A stretch of 8,725 nt of DNA from Duncaniella sp. (GCA_022511285.1 JAFLRW010000074.1:1-8725), one strand, 5' to 3'; positions 1 through 7,572 are shown, numbered from the stretch's first letter. Program-made: numbers and translations. The notes: a model not told the origin generated them from the sequence alone.

Positions 1-2
1 CC

Positions 3-572
3 GCTACGGAGCCTAAAGATGCTTTAGCCGAGCAGAAACCTGAAGAGCAGGCTGAAAAGCCCACCCCCGCTGCAGCAGCGACAACGACAGTGGCCGCCAC
101 AGTCGAAGCGCAGGGCGACCAACCACAAAAGAAACGTCGCGGACGCCCCCCGAAGGCAAAGAAAGTGGAAGAGACTCCGGCAGAATCCGCACCCTCGACC
201 GAGCAGACGGCCGAGCCCTCAACCACGGCTGAACCCGCTCAGGCAGAATCGACAGCCGTTGCCGAGCCTGACCAGGCAGAAACACAGGCGACCGAACAAG
301 GACAGCGCCCCAAACGCGACTTCCGCCCCGGAGCCAATGGCGACTCAGACTTCGGACAGTTTTTCCCCCGTGCCGGTGGTCGCACATTTGCGCCCCGCTC
401 GCCTCAGGAACGGGAGCAGGCCCGCAAGGAACGCCAGATGCAACCCAAGCAGCAACAGATGCCACAGGCCCCCACACAAATCACCCTTGTGGAACCCGGA
501 CAGCCCAACCCTCAGCTTCAGGGGAAAAAGAATAAGAATAAAAACAAGAAAGAGTGGGAAATGCAAAACCGC
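3..572 (+). other. Disordered low-complexity N-terminal region of Rho
   Basis: The first 190 or so visible codons encode a region with no predicted fold: an acidic Ala/Pro/Glu/Thr part with recurring AEP/AES/AET units (bases about 207-300), an Arg/Gln-rich part with RxxRQ patches (about 400-460), and a Lys/Asn cluster (about 525-551) immediately before the folded RNA-binding domain. It has an alternating charge layout, basic then acidic then basic. It is part of the rho reading frame, not a separate gene. Confidence 0.8.
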
Positions 573-1700
573 GGGTATGACTTTGACGATATCATTGTCA
601 CCTCCGGAGTGCTCGAAATCGAGCCTCAGGGCCATGGCTTCCTCCGCTCGAGCGACTACAACTATATGCCCTCGCCGGACGATGTCCTCCTCACTCAGCA
701 GCAAATAAAACAGAATGCACTCCGACCGGGAGATGTGGTGGAGTGCAATGTGCGCCCGCCACGCCCCGACGAAAAATATTTTCCGATGACCAAGGTGCTG
801 GCCGTCAACGGTCGTTCGCCGGAGTTTATCCGTAACCGTGTGGCATTCGAACACCTCACGCCGCTGTTCCCCGACGAGAAATTTGATATCACCTCAGGCC
901 GTGCCGCCAATATTTCAACTCGCGTCGTCGATATGTTCTCCCCCATCGGCAAAGGGCAGCGCGGACTTATCGTGGCACCGCCCAAGACCGGTAAGACCAT
1001 CTTGCTTAAGGACCTGGCAAACGCCATTGCAGAAAATCATCCTGAGACGTATATAATGATTCTTCTCATCGACGAACGTCCTGAGGAGGTGACCGATATG
1101 AGCCGCAGTGTCAATGCCGAGGTGATAGCCTCAACCTTCGACGAGCCGGCCGACCACCACGTGCGCATAGCATCAATTGTGCTTGAGAAGGCAAAACGAA
1201 TGGTGGAGTGCGGCCACGACGTGGTGATTCTGCTTGACTCTATCACACGTCTTGCCCGCGCCTACAACACCTGTGCTCCCGCATCAGGCAAGATTCTTTC
1301 GGGCGGCGTGGATGCCAATGCGCTACAGAAGCCCAAACGCTTTTTCGGCGCCGCACGCAACATCGAAGGGGGCGGCTCGCTCACAATAATTGCCACAGCC
1401 CTAACCGAGACATCGTCCAAGATGGACGAAGTGATTTTCGAAGAGTTCAAGGGCACAGGCAACATGGAACTCCAGCTTGACCGCAAGCTCTCTAATAAGC
1501 GTGTGTTCCCGGCTGTCGATATTATGGCATCATCTACCCGCCGCGACGACCTGCTCCTGCGCAACGAGACACTCAACCGCATGTGGATACTCCGCCGTTT
1601 CCTTGCTGACCGCAATCCCATCGAGGCGATGGAATTTATCAAAGACCGCATGGAGCGCACGTCGGACAACGACGAACTACTGCGCACGATGGGCGACTGA
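3..1700 (+). CDS. rho: Transcription termination factor Rho (5' truncated by window edge)
   Basis: Rho is a hexameric RNA-dependent ATPase and helicase that releases transcripts from RNA polymerase. The frame is open to the left edge, so 565 C-terminal residues are visible and the true start lies upstream; the GTG at 90 is internal. Numbering from the codon at 3: residues 1 to about 190 are low-complexity, rich in A, P, E, T and Q, with an AT-hook-like RGRP (46-49) and a Lys/Asn run (about 175-183). The cold-shock-type RNA-binding domain follows (about 202-269, GVLEI...GFGFL-like, RPPRPDEKYF). The ATPase core shows the P-loop APPKTGKT (325-332), the DERPEEVTDM segment holding the catalytic Glu (357-366), Walker B VVILLD (407-412), the Q-loop SGGVDANAL (433-441) and the R-loop region FKGTGN (482-487). 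It ends at TGA. No terminator hairpin is visible before der. Identity is certain; the extended N-terminus is typical of Bacteroidota Rho. Confidence 0.97.
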   Translation, partial: ATEPKDALAEQKPEEQAEKPTPAAAATTTVAATVEAQGDQPQKKRRGRPPKAKKVEETPAESAPSTEQTAEPSTTAEPAQAESTAVAEPDQAETQATEQGQRPKRDFRPGANGDSDFGQFFPRAGGRTFAPRSPQEREQARKERQMQPKQQQMPQAPTQITLVEPGQPNPQLQGKKNKNKNKKEWEMQNRGYDFDDIIVTSGVLEIEPQGHGFLRSSDYNYMPSPDDVLLTQQQIKQNALRPGDVVECNVRPPRPDEKYFPMTKVLAVNGRSPEFIRNRVAFEHLTPLFPDEKFDITSGRAANISTRVVDMFSPIGKGQRGLIVAPPKTGKTILLKDLANAIAENHPETYIMILLIDERPEEVTDMSRSVNAEVIASTFDEPADHHVRIASIVLEKAKRMVECGHDVVILLDSITRLARAYNTCAPASGKILSGGVDANALQKPKRFFGAARNIEGGGSLTIIATALTETSSKMDEVIFEEFKGTGNMELQLDRKLSNKRVFPAVDIMASSTRRDDLLLRNETLNRMWILRRFLADRNPIEAMEFIKDRMERTSDNDELLRTMGD

Positions 1701-1763
1701 ACATTATTGCCCGCCAATCAGTTTTTAATTCATTCACAGCAACCATAGAATCATCATCGCCTT

Positions 1764-3083
1764 ATGGGACAACTTATCGCCGTAGTCGGACGCCCCAATG
1801 TGGGCAAATCCACTCTCTTCAACCGCCTAACCCAGACCCGCACCGCCATAACCAATGACGAAGCCGGCACCACGCGCGACCGCCAATATGGCAAAGTGGA
1901 CTGGAACGGGAAGGAATTTTCGATTGTCGACACCGGCGGCTGGGTGGTTGGCAGTGAAGATATCTTTGAAACTGAAATCAACAAACAGGTGCACCTGGCT
2001 ATCGAGCAGGCCGACGAGATTCTCTTTGTGGTCGACGCCTCTAACGGAGTCACCGACCTCGACGACCAAGTGGCCGAAATTCTGCGCCGATCCACCAAGC
2101 CGGTTATCCTCGTGGCCAATAAGGTCGACATAGGCGACTCGCGCTACAACACTGCCGAATTCTATTCCCTCGGCCTTGGCGACCCTGTGGAGGTCTCGGC
2201 CGTCAGCGGCTACGGCACCGGCGACCTTCTTGACGAGGTGGTGGCCAAAATGCCTGAAAAGGTTGACGATGATGCCGACAAGCTCGACGATATCCCCAAG
2301 ATCTGCATCGTAGGTCGTCCCAATGCCGGAAAATCCTCTCTCGTCAACGCTTTTATGGAGCAGGAGCGCCACATTGTCACCGACATTGCCGGCACCACAC
2401 GCGACTCTATCTACACTCGCTACAATAAATTCGGGTTCGATTTCTATCTCGTTGACACTGCCGGAATACGCAAGAAGACTAAGGTGACGGAAGACATTGA
2501 ATATTACTCCGTCATCCGCTCCGTGCGCGCCATTGAGGCATCAGATGTCTGCATCCTTATGATTGACGCCACTCGTGGCATCGAGGCACAGGATGTGGCC
2601 ATCTTCTCGCTCATCCAAAGAAACAAGAAGGGACTCGTAGTGGTGGTCAACAAATGGGATCTCGTCGAAGATAAAAGCAAGGAGGCAATCAAACATTATG
2701 AGGACTCTATTCGCGCCCGCTTCGCTCCATTCACCGACTTCCCCATCATATTTGCCTCAGCCCTCACCAAGCAGAGGATATTCCGTGTGCTCGAGTCGGC
2801 CCTGCAGGTGTGTGAAAACCGCAAGCGCATTATCCCCACATCGCAGCTCAACACCGTGATGCTCGACGCAATAGCAGCCTATCCCCCGCCAGCCAACAAA
2901 GGCAAATTCGTCAAAATAAAGTATGTCACCATGCTTAAAGGTTCTCCGATTCCCACTGTTATCTTCTTCTGCAATCTGCCACAGTGGGTCAAAGAGCCTT
3001 ATCGTCGCTATCTCGAAAACAAGGTGCGCGAAAACTGGGACTTCCACGGCACACCCCTGCAGATTTTTATGCGCGAAAAGTAA
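1764..3083 (+). CDS. der: Ribosome biogenesis GTPase Der (EngA)
   Basis: Der is an essential GTPase with two tandem G domains that assists maturation of the 50S ribosomal subunit in the cytoplasm. All motifs are visible. In the first G domain: G1 GRPNVGKS (9-16), G3 DTGG (56-59) and G4 NKVD (119-122). In the second: G1 GRPNAGKS (184-191), G3 DTAG (231-234) and G4 NKWD (296-299). A C-terminal KH-like domain (about 355-439) ends in the family's typical GTPLQIFMREK. At 439 residues it matches the short form of the family, such as Bacillus EngA at about 436. The ATG at 1764 puts the first P-loop at the usual distance from the N-terminus. The 63-base gap after rho shows no hairpin terminator, so read-through from rho is possible. 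The next gene begins 27 bases downstream. Confidence 0.97.
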   Translation: MGQLIAVVGRPNVGKSTLFNRLTQTRTAITNDEAGTTRDRQYGKVDWNGKEFSIVDTGGWVVGSEDIFETEINKQVHLAIEQADEILFVVDASNGVTDLDDQVAEILRRSTKPVILVANKVDIGDSRYNTAEFYSLGLGDPVEVSAVSGYGTGDLLDEVVAKMPEKVDDDADKLDDIPKICIVGRPNAGKSSLVNAFMEQERHIVTDIAGTTRDSIYTRYNKFGFDFYLVDTAGIRKKTKVTEDIEYYSVIRSVRAIEASDVCILMIDATRGIEAQDVAIFSLIQRNKKGLVVVVNKWDLVEDKSKEAIKHYEDSIRARFAPFTDFPIIFASALTKQRIFRVLESALQVCENRKRIIPTSQLNTVMLDAIAAYPPPANKGKFVKIKYVTMLKGSPIPTVIFFCNLPQWVKEPYRRYLENKVRENWDFHGTPLQIFMREK

Positions 3084-3110
3084 CCGGCCATCACCTCAAG
3101 AGTCAAGATT

Positions 3111-3788
3111 ATGGCTGATCTCCGGACTCCCACCCGCCGCCTTGCCAATGTGATGAACCTCGTAGTGCTCATCCTTTCCACGCTGCTTATCGTATGGATT
3201 TCGGTGGACACGTTCAAGCAGATTGACTTTCTGAACAGCCGCTCGTATATGACGTTTCAGCTGTTGGTCTGTGTCTTTTTCATCCTCGACTTCTTCGTCG
3301 GGCTGACTTTCTCGCCCGACAAATGGAGCTTCTTCCGGCGTCGGTTTCTATTCTTGCTGCTGTCTATTCCATATCTCAACATCATCCATCTGATGGATAT
3401 CCACCTCAGCCACGATGCCATCTACTTTGTGAGATTTATCCCTTTGGCCCGTGGCGCTTTGGCGCTGTCAATAGTGATGGGATATCTATCCGGCAACGCC
3501 ATTACATCCCTCTTTATGTCATACCTCTCCATAATGGTGATGGTGTGCTATTTCTGTTCACTTATCTTCTTTCAGCGCGAGGCCGGAGTCAATCCGCAGG
3601 TCAACACATATTGGACAGCTCTATGGTGGTCGGCGATGAATATGTCCACCGTGGGGTGTAACATCAGTCCGGTCACTGCGGCCGGTAAGATTATTGCCGT
3701 GATTCTTCCCGTGTGCGGAATGATTATATTCCCCCTGTTCACTGTCTACCTCACCAACTACGTTTCAACACACATACGAAAAACCTGA
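3111..3788 (+). CDS. Voltage-gated-channel-like ion transporter with a TVGCN pore motif
   Basis: A 225-residue inner-membrane protein with the six-helix plan of the voltage-gated ion channel superfamily. Predicted helices by hydrophobicity: S1 12-32, S2 46-66, S3 78-94, S4 104-124, S5 130-154, pore helix 168-179, S6 193-218. The segment WTALWWSAMNMSTVG followed by VTAAGKIIAVILPVCGMIIFPLFTVYL aligns well with the pore loop and S6 of potassium channels. However, the filter reads T180-V-G-C-N-I where K+ channels have TVGYGD, so ion choice cannot be assumed and conduction itself is unproven. The S4-like helix carries only two arginines (R108, R114), so voltage sensing is doubtful. There is no large cytoplasmic C-terminal domain. 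Der lies 27 bases upstream, and the stop codon overlaps the start of the next gene, implying coupled translation. The superfamily call is firm; the transported ion is unknown. Confidence 0.85.
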   Translation: MADLRTPTRRLANVMNLVVLILSTLLIVWISVDTFKQIDFLNSRSYMTFQLLVCVFFILDFFVGLTFSPDKWSFFRRRFLFLLLSIPYLNIIHLMDIHLSHDAIYFVRFIPLARGALALSIVMGYLSGNAITSLFMSYLSIMVMVCYFCSLIFFQREAGVNPQVNTYWTALWWSAMNMSTVGCNISPVTAAGKIIAVILPVCGMIIFPLFTVYLTNYVSTHIRKT

Positions 3789-3790
3789 TG
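3786..3790 (+). other. Stop-start overlap TGATG joining channel and ATP-grasp genes
   Basis: The channel's TGA (3786-3788) and the next gene's ATG (3788-3790) share one base. This layout normally allows a terminating ribosome to restart at once, giving linked amounts of both proteins. Coupling is an inference from the layout. Confidence 0.85.
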
Positions 3791-6700
3791 GAGAAATTTC
3801 AGAGCCAGAGCGAGAACGCTCTCAGCCAGCTATATCTCAAAGACACGGCGTTCCACAATCTTATGCAGCGCCGCATCTTTAACGTGCTGCTTATCGCCTC
3901 GGCCTATGACGCCTTTATGATGGAGGAGGATGGTCGAGTCGACGAGCAACTCTATTTTGAATACACCTCGCTTAACCTCTCATCTCCTCCGCGCGTCACC
4001 CGTGTGCTCAACTCCGCCGAGGCTCTCTCCATAATGGAGACCAAGAGTTTTGACCTCGTGATAATGATGCCCGGCAACGACATCAGCGAGACTTTCAGCG
4101 GAGCGCGCCGCATCAAGGAGCTACACCCCGCTCAGCCCATCACTGTACTCACGCCTTTCAGCAAGGAAGTGTCACGCCGGTTAGCCAATGAAGACTTCTC
4201 AGGCATCGACTATGTGTTTTCGTGGCTCGGAAACGTCGACCTGCTCCTGGCCATAATCAAGCTGCTTGAGGATAAGATGAATGCCGACAATGACATAAAT
4301 GGCGTGGGCGTTCAGATGATTCTCTTGGTGGAAGACTCCGTGAGATTCTACTCCTCGGTGCTCCCGATTGTCTACAAATTCGTGCTCACACAGTCTCTCA
4401 TTTTTTCCACCGAGGCCCTTAACGATCACGAGCGAATGCTCCGTATGCGTGGGCGCCCAAAGGTGATGCTTGCACGTGATTATGAGGAGGCGCTGTCTAT
4501 CTACGAACGCTATTCTGACCACATCCTCGGCGTGATCAGCGACGTCTCATTCAAGCGCAACGGGCAGAAGGATCCCAAGGCGGGCATCAGACTGGCTCGC
4601 GAGCTGAAGGAACGTGACCCCTACCTGCCAATCATCCTCGAGAGCTCCGAGGCGGATAATCAATCAGACGTCAATGCCCTCGGCGCCACTTTCCTTGACA
4701 AGAATTCCAAAAAATTTCCCGTCGACCTTGGCAAAGCAATAATCAACAATTTCGGCTTTGGCGATTTCATCGTGCGCGACCCCGCCACCGGCAACGAGAT
4801 ATATCGAATCACCTCCCTGAAGGACCTCCAGGAAAACATCTTCGAAATTCCGGCCGAAGCGCTCTACCGCCACGCATCTCACAACGATATCTCACGTTGG
4901 CTCTACTCCCGCGCTATGTTCCCGATAGCCGAAGTGATTAAGCACCACCGCTTCCGCGACATCGACGACGCCCCGAAGGTCAAACAACTCTTCTTTGACC
5001 TGATTGTGAAATATCGAAAGATGAAAAATCGTGGCGTCGTGGCCATTTTCCGACAAGACCGCTTTGACCACTACTCCAACTTTGCCCGAATTGGGCAAGG
5101 CTCGCTCGGGGGCAAAGGGCGCGGTCTCGCATTCATCGACTCTATCATTAAGAAGAATCCCGTGTGCGACGATTTTGACGGCATTTCAATCACCATTCCG
5201 CGCACCGTCGTGCTCTGCACCGACATCTTCGATGAATTTATGGAGAGCAACCAGCTCTACCCCATCGCCCTGAGCGATGCCTCTGACGAAGAAATTCTCA
5301 ACGCATTCCTTGAAGCCAAACTCCCAATCAGCATCAAGGAAGACCTCAAAGCCCTCCTCGAGGTGGTGGATACCCCCATTGCCGTGCGATCCTCAAGTCT
5401 GCTCGAGGACTCACACTACCAGCCCTTTGCCGGCATCTATTCGACCTATATGGTCCCCAAGCAGACTGACCGCAACGCTATGCTGCGCCAGCTCACCTCT
5501 GCCATCAAAGGTGTCTATGCATCAGTCTTCTACCGTGACTCTAAAGCATATATGACAGCTACCTCCAATGTCATCGACCAAGAGAAGATGGCCGTCATCC
5601 TGCAGGAGGTGGTGGGCAAGGATGTGGAGGGATACTATTTTCCATCATTCTCCGGTGTGGGACGCTCGCTCAACTACTACCCCCTCGGCTCGGAACGTCC
5701 GGAAGATGGAGTGGCCGAGATTGCAGTGGGATTGGGCAAGTATATTGTGGATGGCGGAGTTGGACTTCGGTTCTCGCCACGCCACCCCGAGAGCGTGCTG
5801 CAGACATCGGAGCTGGAAATTGCCTTGCGCGACACGCAGACACGAATGTATGCCCTAAACATGACCGACTCGGTTGACCATGAGCCCCCCACCGTCGACG
5901 ACGGATACAATCTGGCCCGTATCCGTGTGCAGGATATGGCAGACAAGGGCGCTCTAAAATATATGGTCTCCACATTTGACTATCGCGACAACGTCATCCG
6001 CGACAATGACACCCAGGAAGGACGTAAGCTTGTGACATTCAACAACATTCTCAAACACAAAGTCTATCCCCTCGCTGAGGCTGTCGACTTTATGCTCACC
6101 ACAGGGCAGCAAGAGATGCAACGCCCCGTGGAGATAGAGTTTGCCGGAATGGTAGAGCGCGGTTCCGACTCAAAAGGGCGCCTCTACTGGCTGCAGATAC
6201 GTCCGATTGTCGACCGCAAAGAAAATGTCGACGAGGCAGTGATGGCCACTCCCGACTGCCATCTGCTGCTTAAATCGTCCACAGCACTCGGCCATGGCAC
6301 CATCGAAGGGGTGAATACCGTAGTCTACGTCCGTCCGGAGAAGTTTTCATCGTCAAACAACTCGCTCATAGCCCGCGAGATGGAAAAAATCAACCGCGAT
6401 TTCATCAACCGCGACGAGCGCTACATCCTCATCGGCCCCGGACGTTGGGGCTCCTCTGACACCGCCCTCGGCATACCGGTAAAATGGCCTGCCATCTCGG
6501 GCGCTCGTCTCATTGTTGAGTCTGCCCTCCCATCCTACCGCATTGAGCCAAGCCAGGGCACCCATTTCTTCCAGAATCTCACATCATTCGGCGTGGCCTA
6601 CTTCACCATCGACACCACTTCAAGGCGAAGCAACGACGCCGGTGTCACCGACCTCTATGATGTCGACTTCCTCAACGCTTTTCCCGCCGTTTATGAAAGT

Positions 6701-6805
6701 GAATATATCCGCATCGTCACCTTCCCCGAACCACTCGTAATCGGAGTGAACGGGCTGAAAGGAACCGGTGTAGTACTCAAACCCCAAACCGTTCATCAGC
6801 CATGA
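3788..6805 (+). CDS. Receiver-receiver-PEP synthase/PPDK-type ATP-grasp protein
   Basis: A 1005-residue soluble protein of a family known only as PEP/pyruvate-binding domain proteins. Residues 30-162 form a degenerate receiver: the strand ending FDLVIMM has Met where the phospho-Asp should be. Residues 177-312 form a second receiver with E182/D183, candidate phospho-Asp D252, S286/S287 and K305, plus a longer than usual segment between D183 and D252. Residues 437-808 match the ATP-binding domain of PEP synthase/PPDK: LGGKGRG (K443), AVRSSS (R534), FAGIYSTY, VEIEF (E782, E784) and LQIRP (Q803). The phosphohistidine swivel motif (GGxTxHxAI) and the PEP/pyruvate TIM barrel are absent; instead there is a C-terminal module (826-1005) with GPGRWGSSD. 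No membrane helix or signal peptide is seen. I chose the ATG at 3788, which overlaps the channel stop (TGATG), over an in-frame GTG at 3713 inside the channel gene. Domain calls are firm; substrate and reaction are unknown. Confidence 0.88.
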   Translation: MEKFQSQSENALSQLYLKDTAFHNLMQRRIFNVLLIASAYDAFMMEEDGRVDEQLYFEYTSLNLSSPPRVTRVLNSAEALSIMETKSFDLVIMMPGNDISETFSGARRIKELHPAQPITVLTPFSKEVSRRLANEDFSGIDYVFSWLGNVDLLLAIIKLLEDKMNADNDINGVGVQMILLVEDSVRFYSSVLPIVYKFVLTQSLIFSTEALNDHERMLRMRGRPKVMLARDYEEALSIYERYSDHILGVISDVSFKRNGQKDPKAGIRLARELKERDPYLPIILESSEADNQSDVNALGATFLDKNSKKFPVDLGKAIINNFGFGDFIVRDPATGNEIYRITSLKDLQENIFEIPAEALYRHASHNDISRWLYSRAMFPIAEVIKHHRFRDIDDAPKVKQLFFDLIVKYRKMKNRGVVAIFRQDRFDHYSNFARIGQGSLGGKGRGLAFIDSIIKKNPVCDDFDGISITIPRTVVLCTDIFDEFMESNQLYPIALSDASDEEILNAFLEAKLPISIKEDLKALLEVVDTPIAVRSSSLLEDSHYQPFAGIYSTYMVPKQTDRNAMLRQLTSAIKGVYASVFYRDSKAYMTATSNVIDQEKMAVILQEVVGKDVEGYYFPSFSGVGRSLNYYPLGSERPEDGVAEIAVGLGKYIVDGGVGLRFSPRHPESVLQTSELEIALRDTQTRMYALNMTDSVDHEPPTVDDGYNLARIRVQDMADKGALKYMVSTFDYRDNVIRDNDTQEGRKLVTFNNILKHKVYPLAEAVDFMLTTGQQEMQRPVEIEFAGMVERGSDSKGRLYWLQIRPIVDRKENVDEAVMATPDCHLLLKSSTALGHGTIEGVNTVVYVRPEKFSSSNNSLIAREMEKINRDFINRDERYILIGPGRWGSSDTALGIPVKWPAISGARLIVESALPSYRIEPSQGTHFFQNLTSFGVAYFTIDTTSRRSNDAGVTDLYDVDFLNAFPAVYESEYIRIVTFPEPLVIGVNGLKGTGVVLKPQTVHQP
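6802..6805 (+). other. ATGA overlap joining ATP-grasp and nitroreductase genes
   Basis: The nitroreductase ATG (6802-6804) overlaps the TGA (6803-6805) of the preceding gene by four bases in total. This is the classic translational-coupling arrangement and supports one operon from the channel gene to the nitroreductase. Confidence 0.85.
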
Positions 6806-7548
6806 CCCCTTACTTCACCACCCGCCGCTCCATCCGCGTCTACGATGCCGAGCGCCCGGTCACCACCGAACTGCTCCACTCCCTCCTTGCCGCTGCCACA
6901 CAGGCTCCCAACACCGGCAATATGCAGCTCTACAGCGTCATCATCACCACTACTCCCGCCGGACTCGAGGCTCTTGCCCCGGCCCACTTCGGCCAACCGG
7001 CCATACGCAATGCCCGCGCAGCGCTCACATTCTGCCTTGATCTCAACCGCTATGCCGCGTGGTGTCGTGAGAACGGCACTGAGCAGGGGCTCGACAACCT
7101 TCAGGGATTCACTTGGGGCATTATCGACGTCTCGGTATTTGCACAGCAATTCTGCACTCTGGCAGAACTGGAAGGACTCGGCACCTGCTATCTCGGCACC
7201 ACCACATACAATGCTCCGATGATAGCCGAACAGCTCAATCTCCCGAATGGAGTGGTCCCCATAGTCACTGTCACCGTAGGGTGGCCCGCAGAAAATCCCC
7301 CCGTGCAGCCACGCCTTCCCCTCGAAGCGATTGTCCACAACGAGCGCTACACTTCACGCACCGATGCCGCCCAGGCCGCACTATATGCCGCCGAGGAGGC
7401 CCTCCCTGAAAACAGGCGTTTTGTTGAAGAAAACGGCAAGCAAAACCTTGCGCAGGTCTTCGCCGAAGTACGCTATCCCCGCTCTCAGACCGACCACTTT
7501 TCTCGCCTCTTCAAAGAGTTCCTTGCCTCTACAGGCATAAAGCTCTGA
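6802..7548 (+). CDS. Nitroreductase family protein (NfsA/FRP-like, FMN-dependent)
   Basis: A 248-residue cytoplasmic flavoprotein of the nitroreductase superfamily, whose members use FMN and NAD(P)H to reduce nitro groups, quinones, flavins or similar acceptors. The FMN-phosphate-binding start is clear in RRSIRVYDAERPV (8-20), followed by QAPNTGNMQLY (34-44), the helix WGIIDVSVFAQQF (105-117), the glycine-rich GLGTCYLG (125-132) and the C-terminal segment VGWPAENPPVQPRLPLEAIVH (159-179, broken here only by naming), which resembles the NfsA/FRP group. The length fits that group, which is about 240-250 residues. The start is fixed by the four-base overlap with the previous gene, which places it as the last member of a coupled set. 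The true substrate cannot be read from sequence; flavin or quinone reduction is as likely as nitro reduction. The coding strand is strongly C-rich (28 C to 12 G in 6841-6900), unlike the next gene. Confidence 0.9.
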   Translation: MTPYFTTRRSIRVYDAERPVTTELLHSLLAAATQAPNTGNMQLYSVIITTTPAGLEALAPAHFGQPAIRNARAALTFCLDLNRYAAWCRENGTEQGLDNLQGFTWGIIDVSVFAQQFCTLAELEGLGTCYLGTTTYNAPMIAEQLNLPNGVVPIVTVTVGWPAENPPVQPRLPLEAIVHNERYTSRTDAAQAALYAAEEALPENRRFVEENGKQNLAQVFAEVRYPRSQTDHFSRLFKEFLASTGIKL

Positions 7549-7572
7549 CAAGTGAATCTTAACATTTATAAT
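7545..7572 (+). promoter_or_regulatory. Possible sigma-70-like promoter for a leaderless yqgE transcript
   Basis: CTGACA (7545-7550) and TATAAT (7567-7572) are separated by 16 bases and lie just before the yqgE ATG at 7580. Transcription would start at about the ATG itself, giving a leaderless message. Bacteroidota housekeeping promoters normally follow a different consensus (TAnnTTTG near -7), so this E. coli-like match may be chance in an AT-rich gap. The -35-like element overlaps the nitroreductase stop codon. Confidence 0.2.

Noticed and set aside
345..854. 169-codon minus-strand frame inside rho
   Set aside because: It is opposite the conserved Rho RNA-binding domain, resembles no family and starts in low-complexity sequence; best read as a shadow.
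90..1700. Rho starting at the GTG at 90
   Set aside because: The same frame is open and equally low-complexity back to base 3, with no stop, so GTG at 90 is an internal Val codon and the real start lies outside the window.
1701..1763. Terminator or promoter between rho and der
   Set aside because: The 63 bases hold a short T run but no stem before it, and no clear TAnnTTTG promoter element, so I call neither.
3713..3787. Upstream GTG start for the 1005-residue protein, adding 25 residues
   Set aside because: It would lie inside the channel's S6 coding region and the extra residues look unlike a natural N-terminus; the ATG at 3788 makes a typical stop-start overlap.
5670..5975. Open frames of about 100 codons on the minus strand inside the ATP-grasp gene
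   Set aside because: Two alternative antisense frames overlap the same conserved domain; their Arg/Ser/Pro-rich translations look like shadows of a GC-rich coding region.
3788..6805. Annotation as a true PEP synthase or pyruvate phosphate dikinase
   Set aside because: Only the ATP-binding domain is present; the phosphohistidine motif and TIM barrel needed for that reaction are missing.
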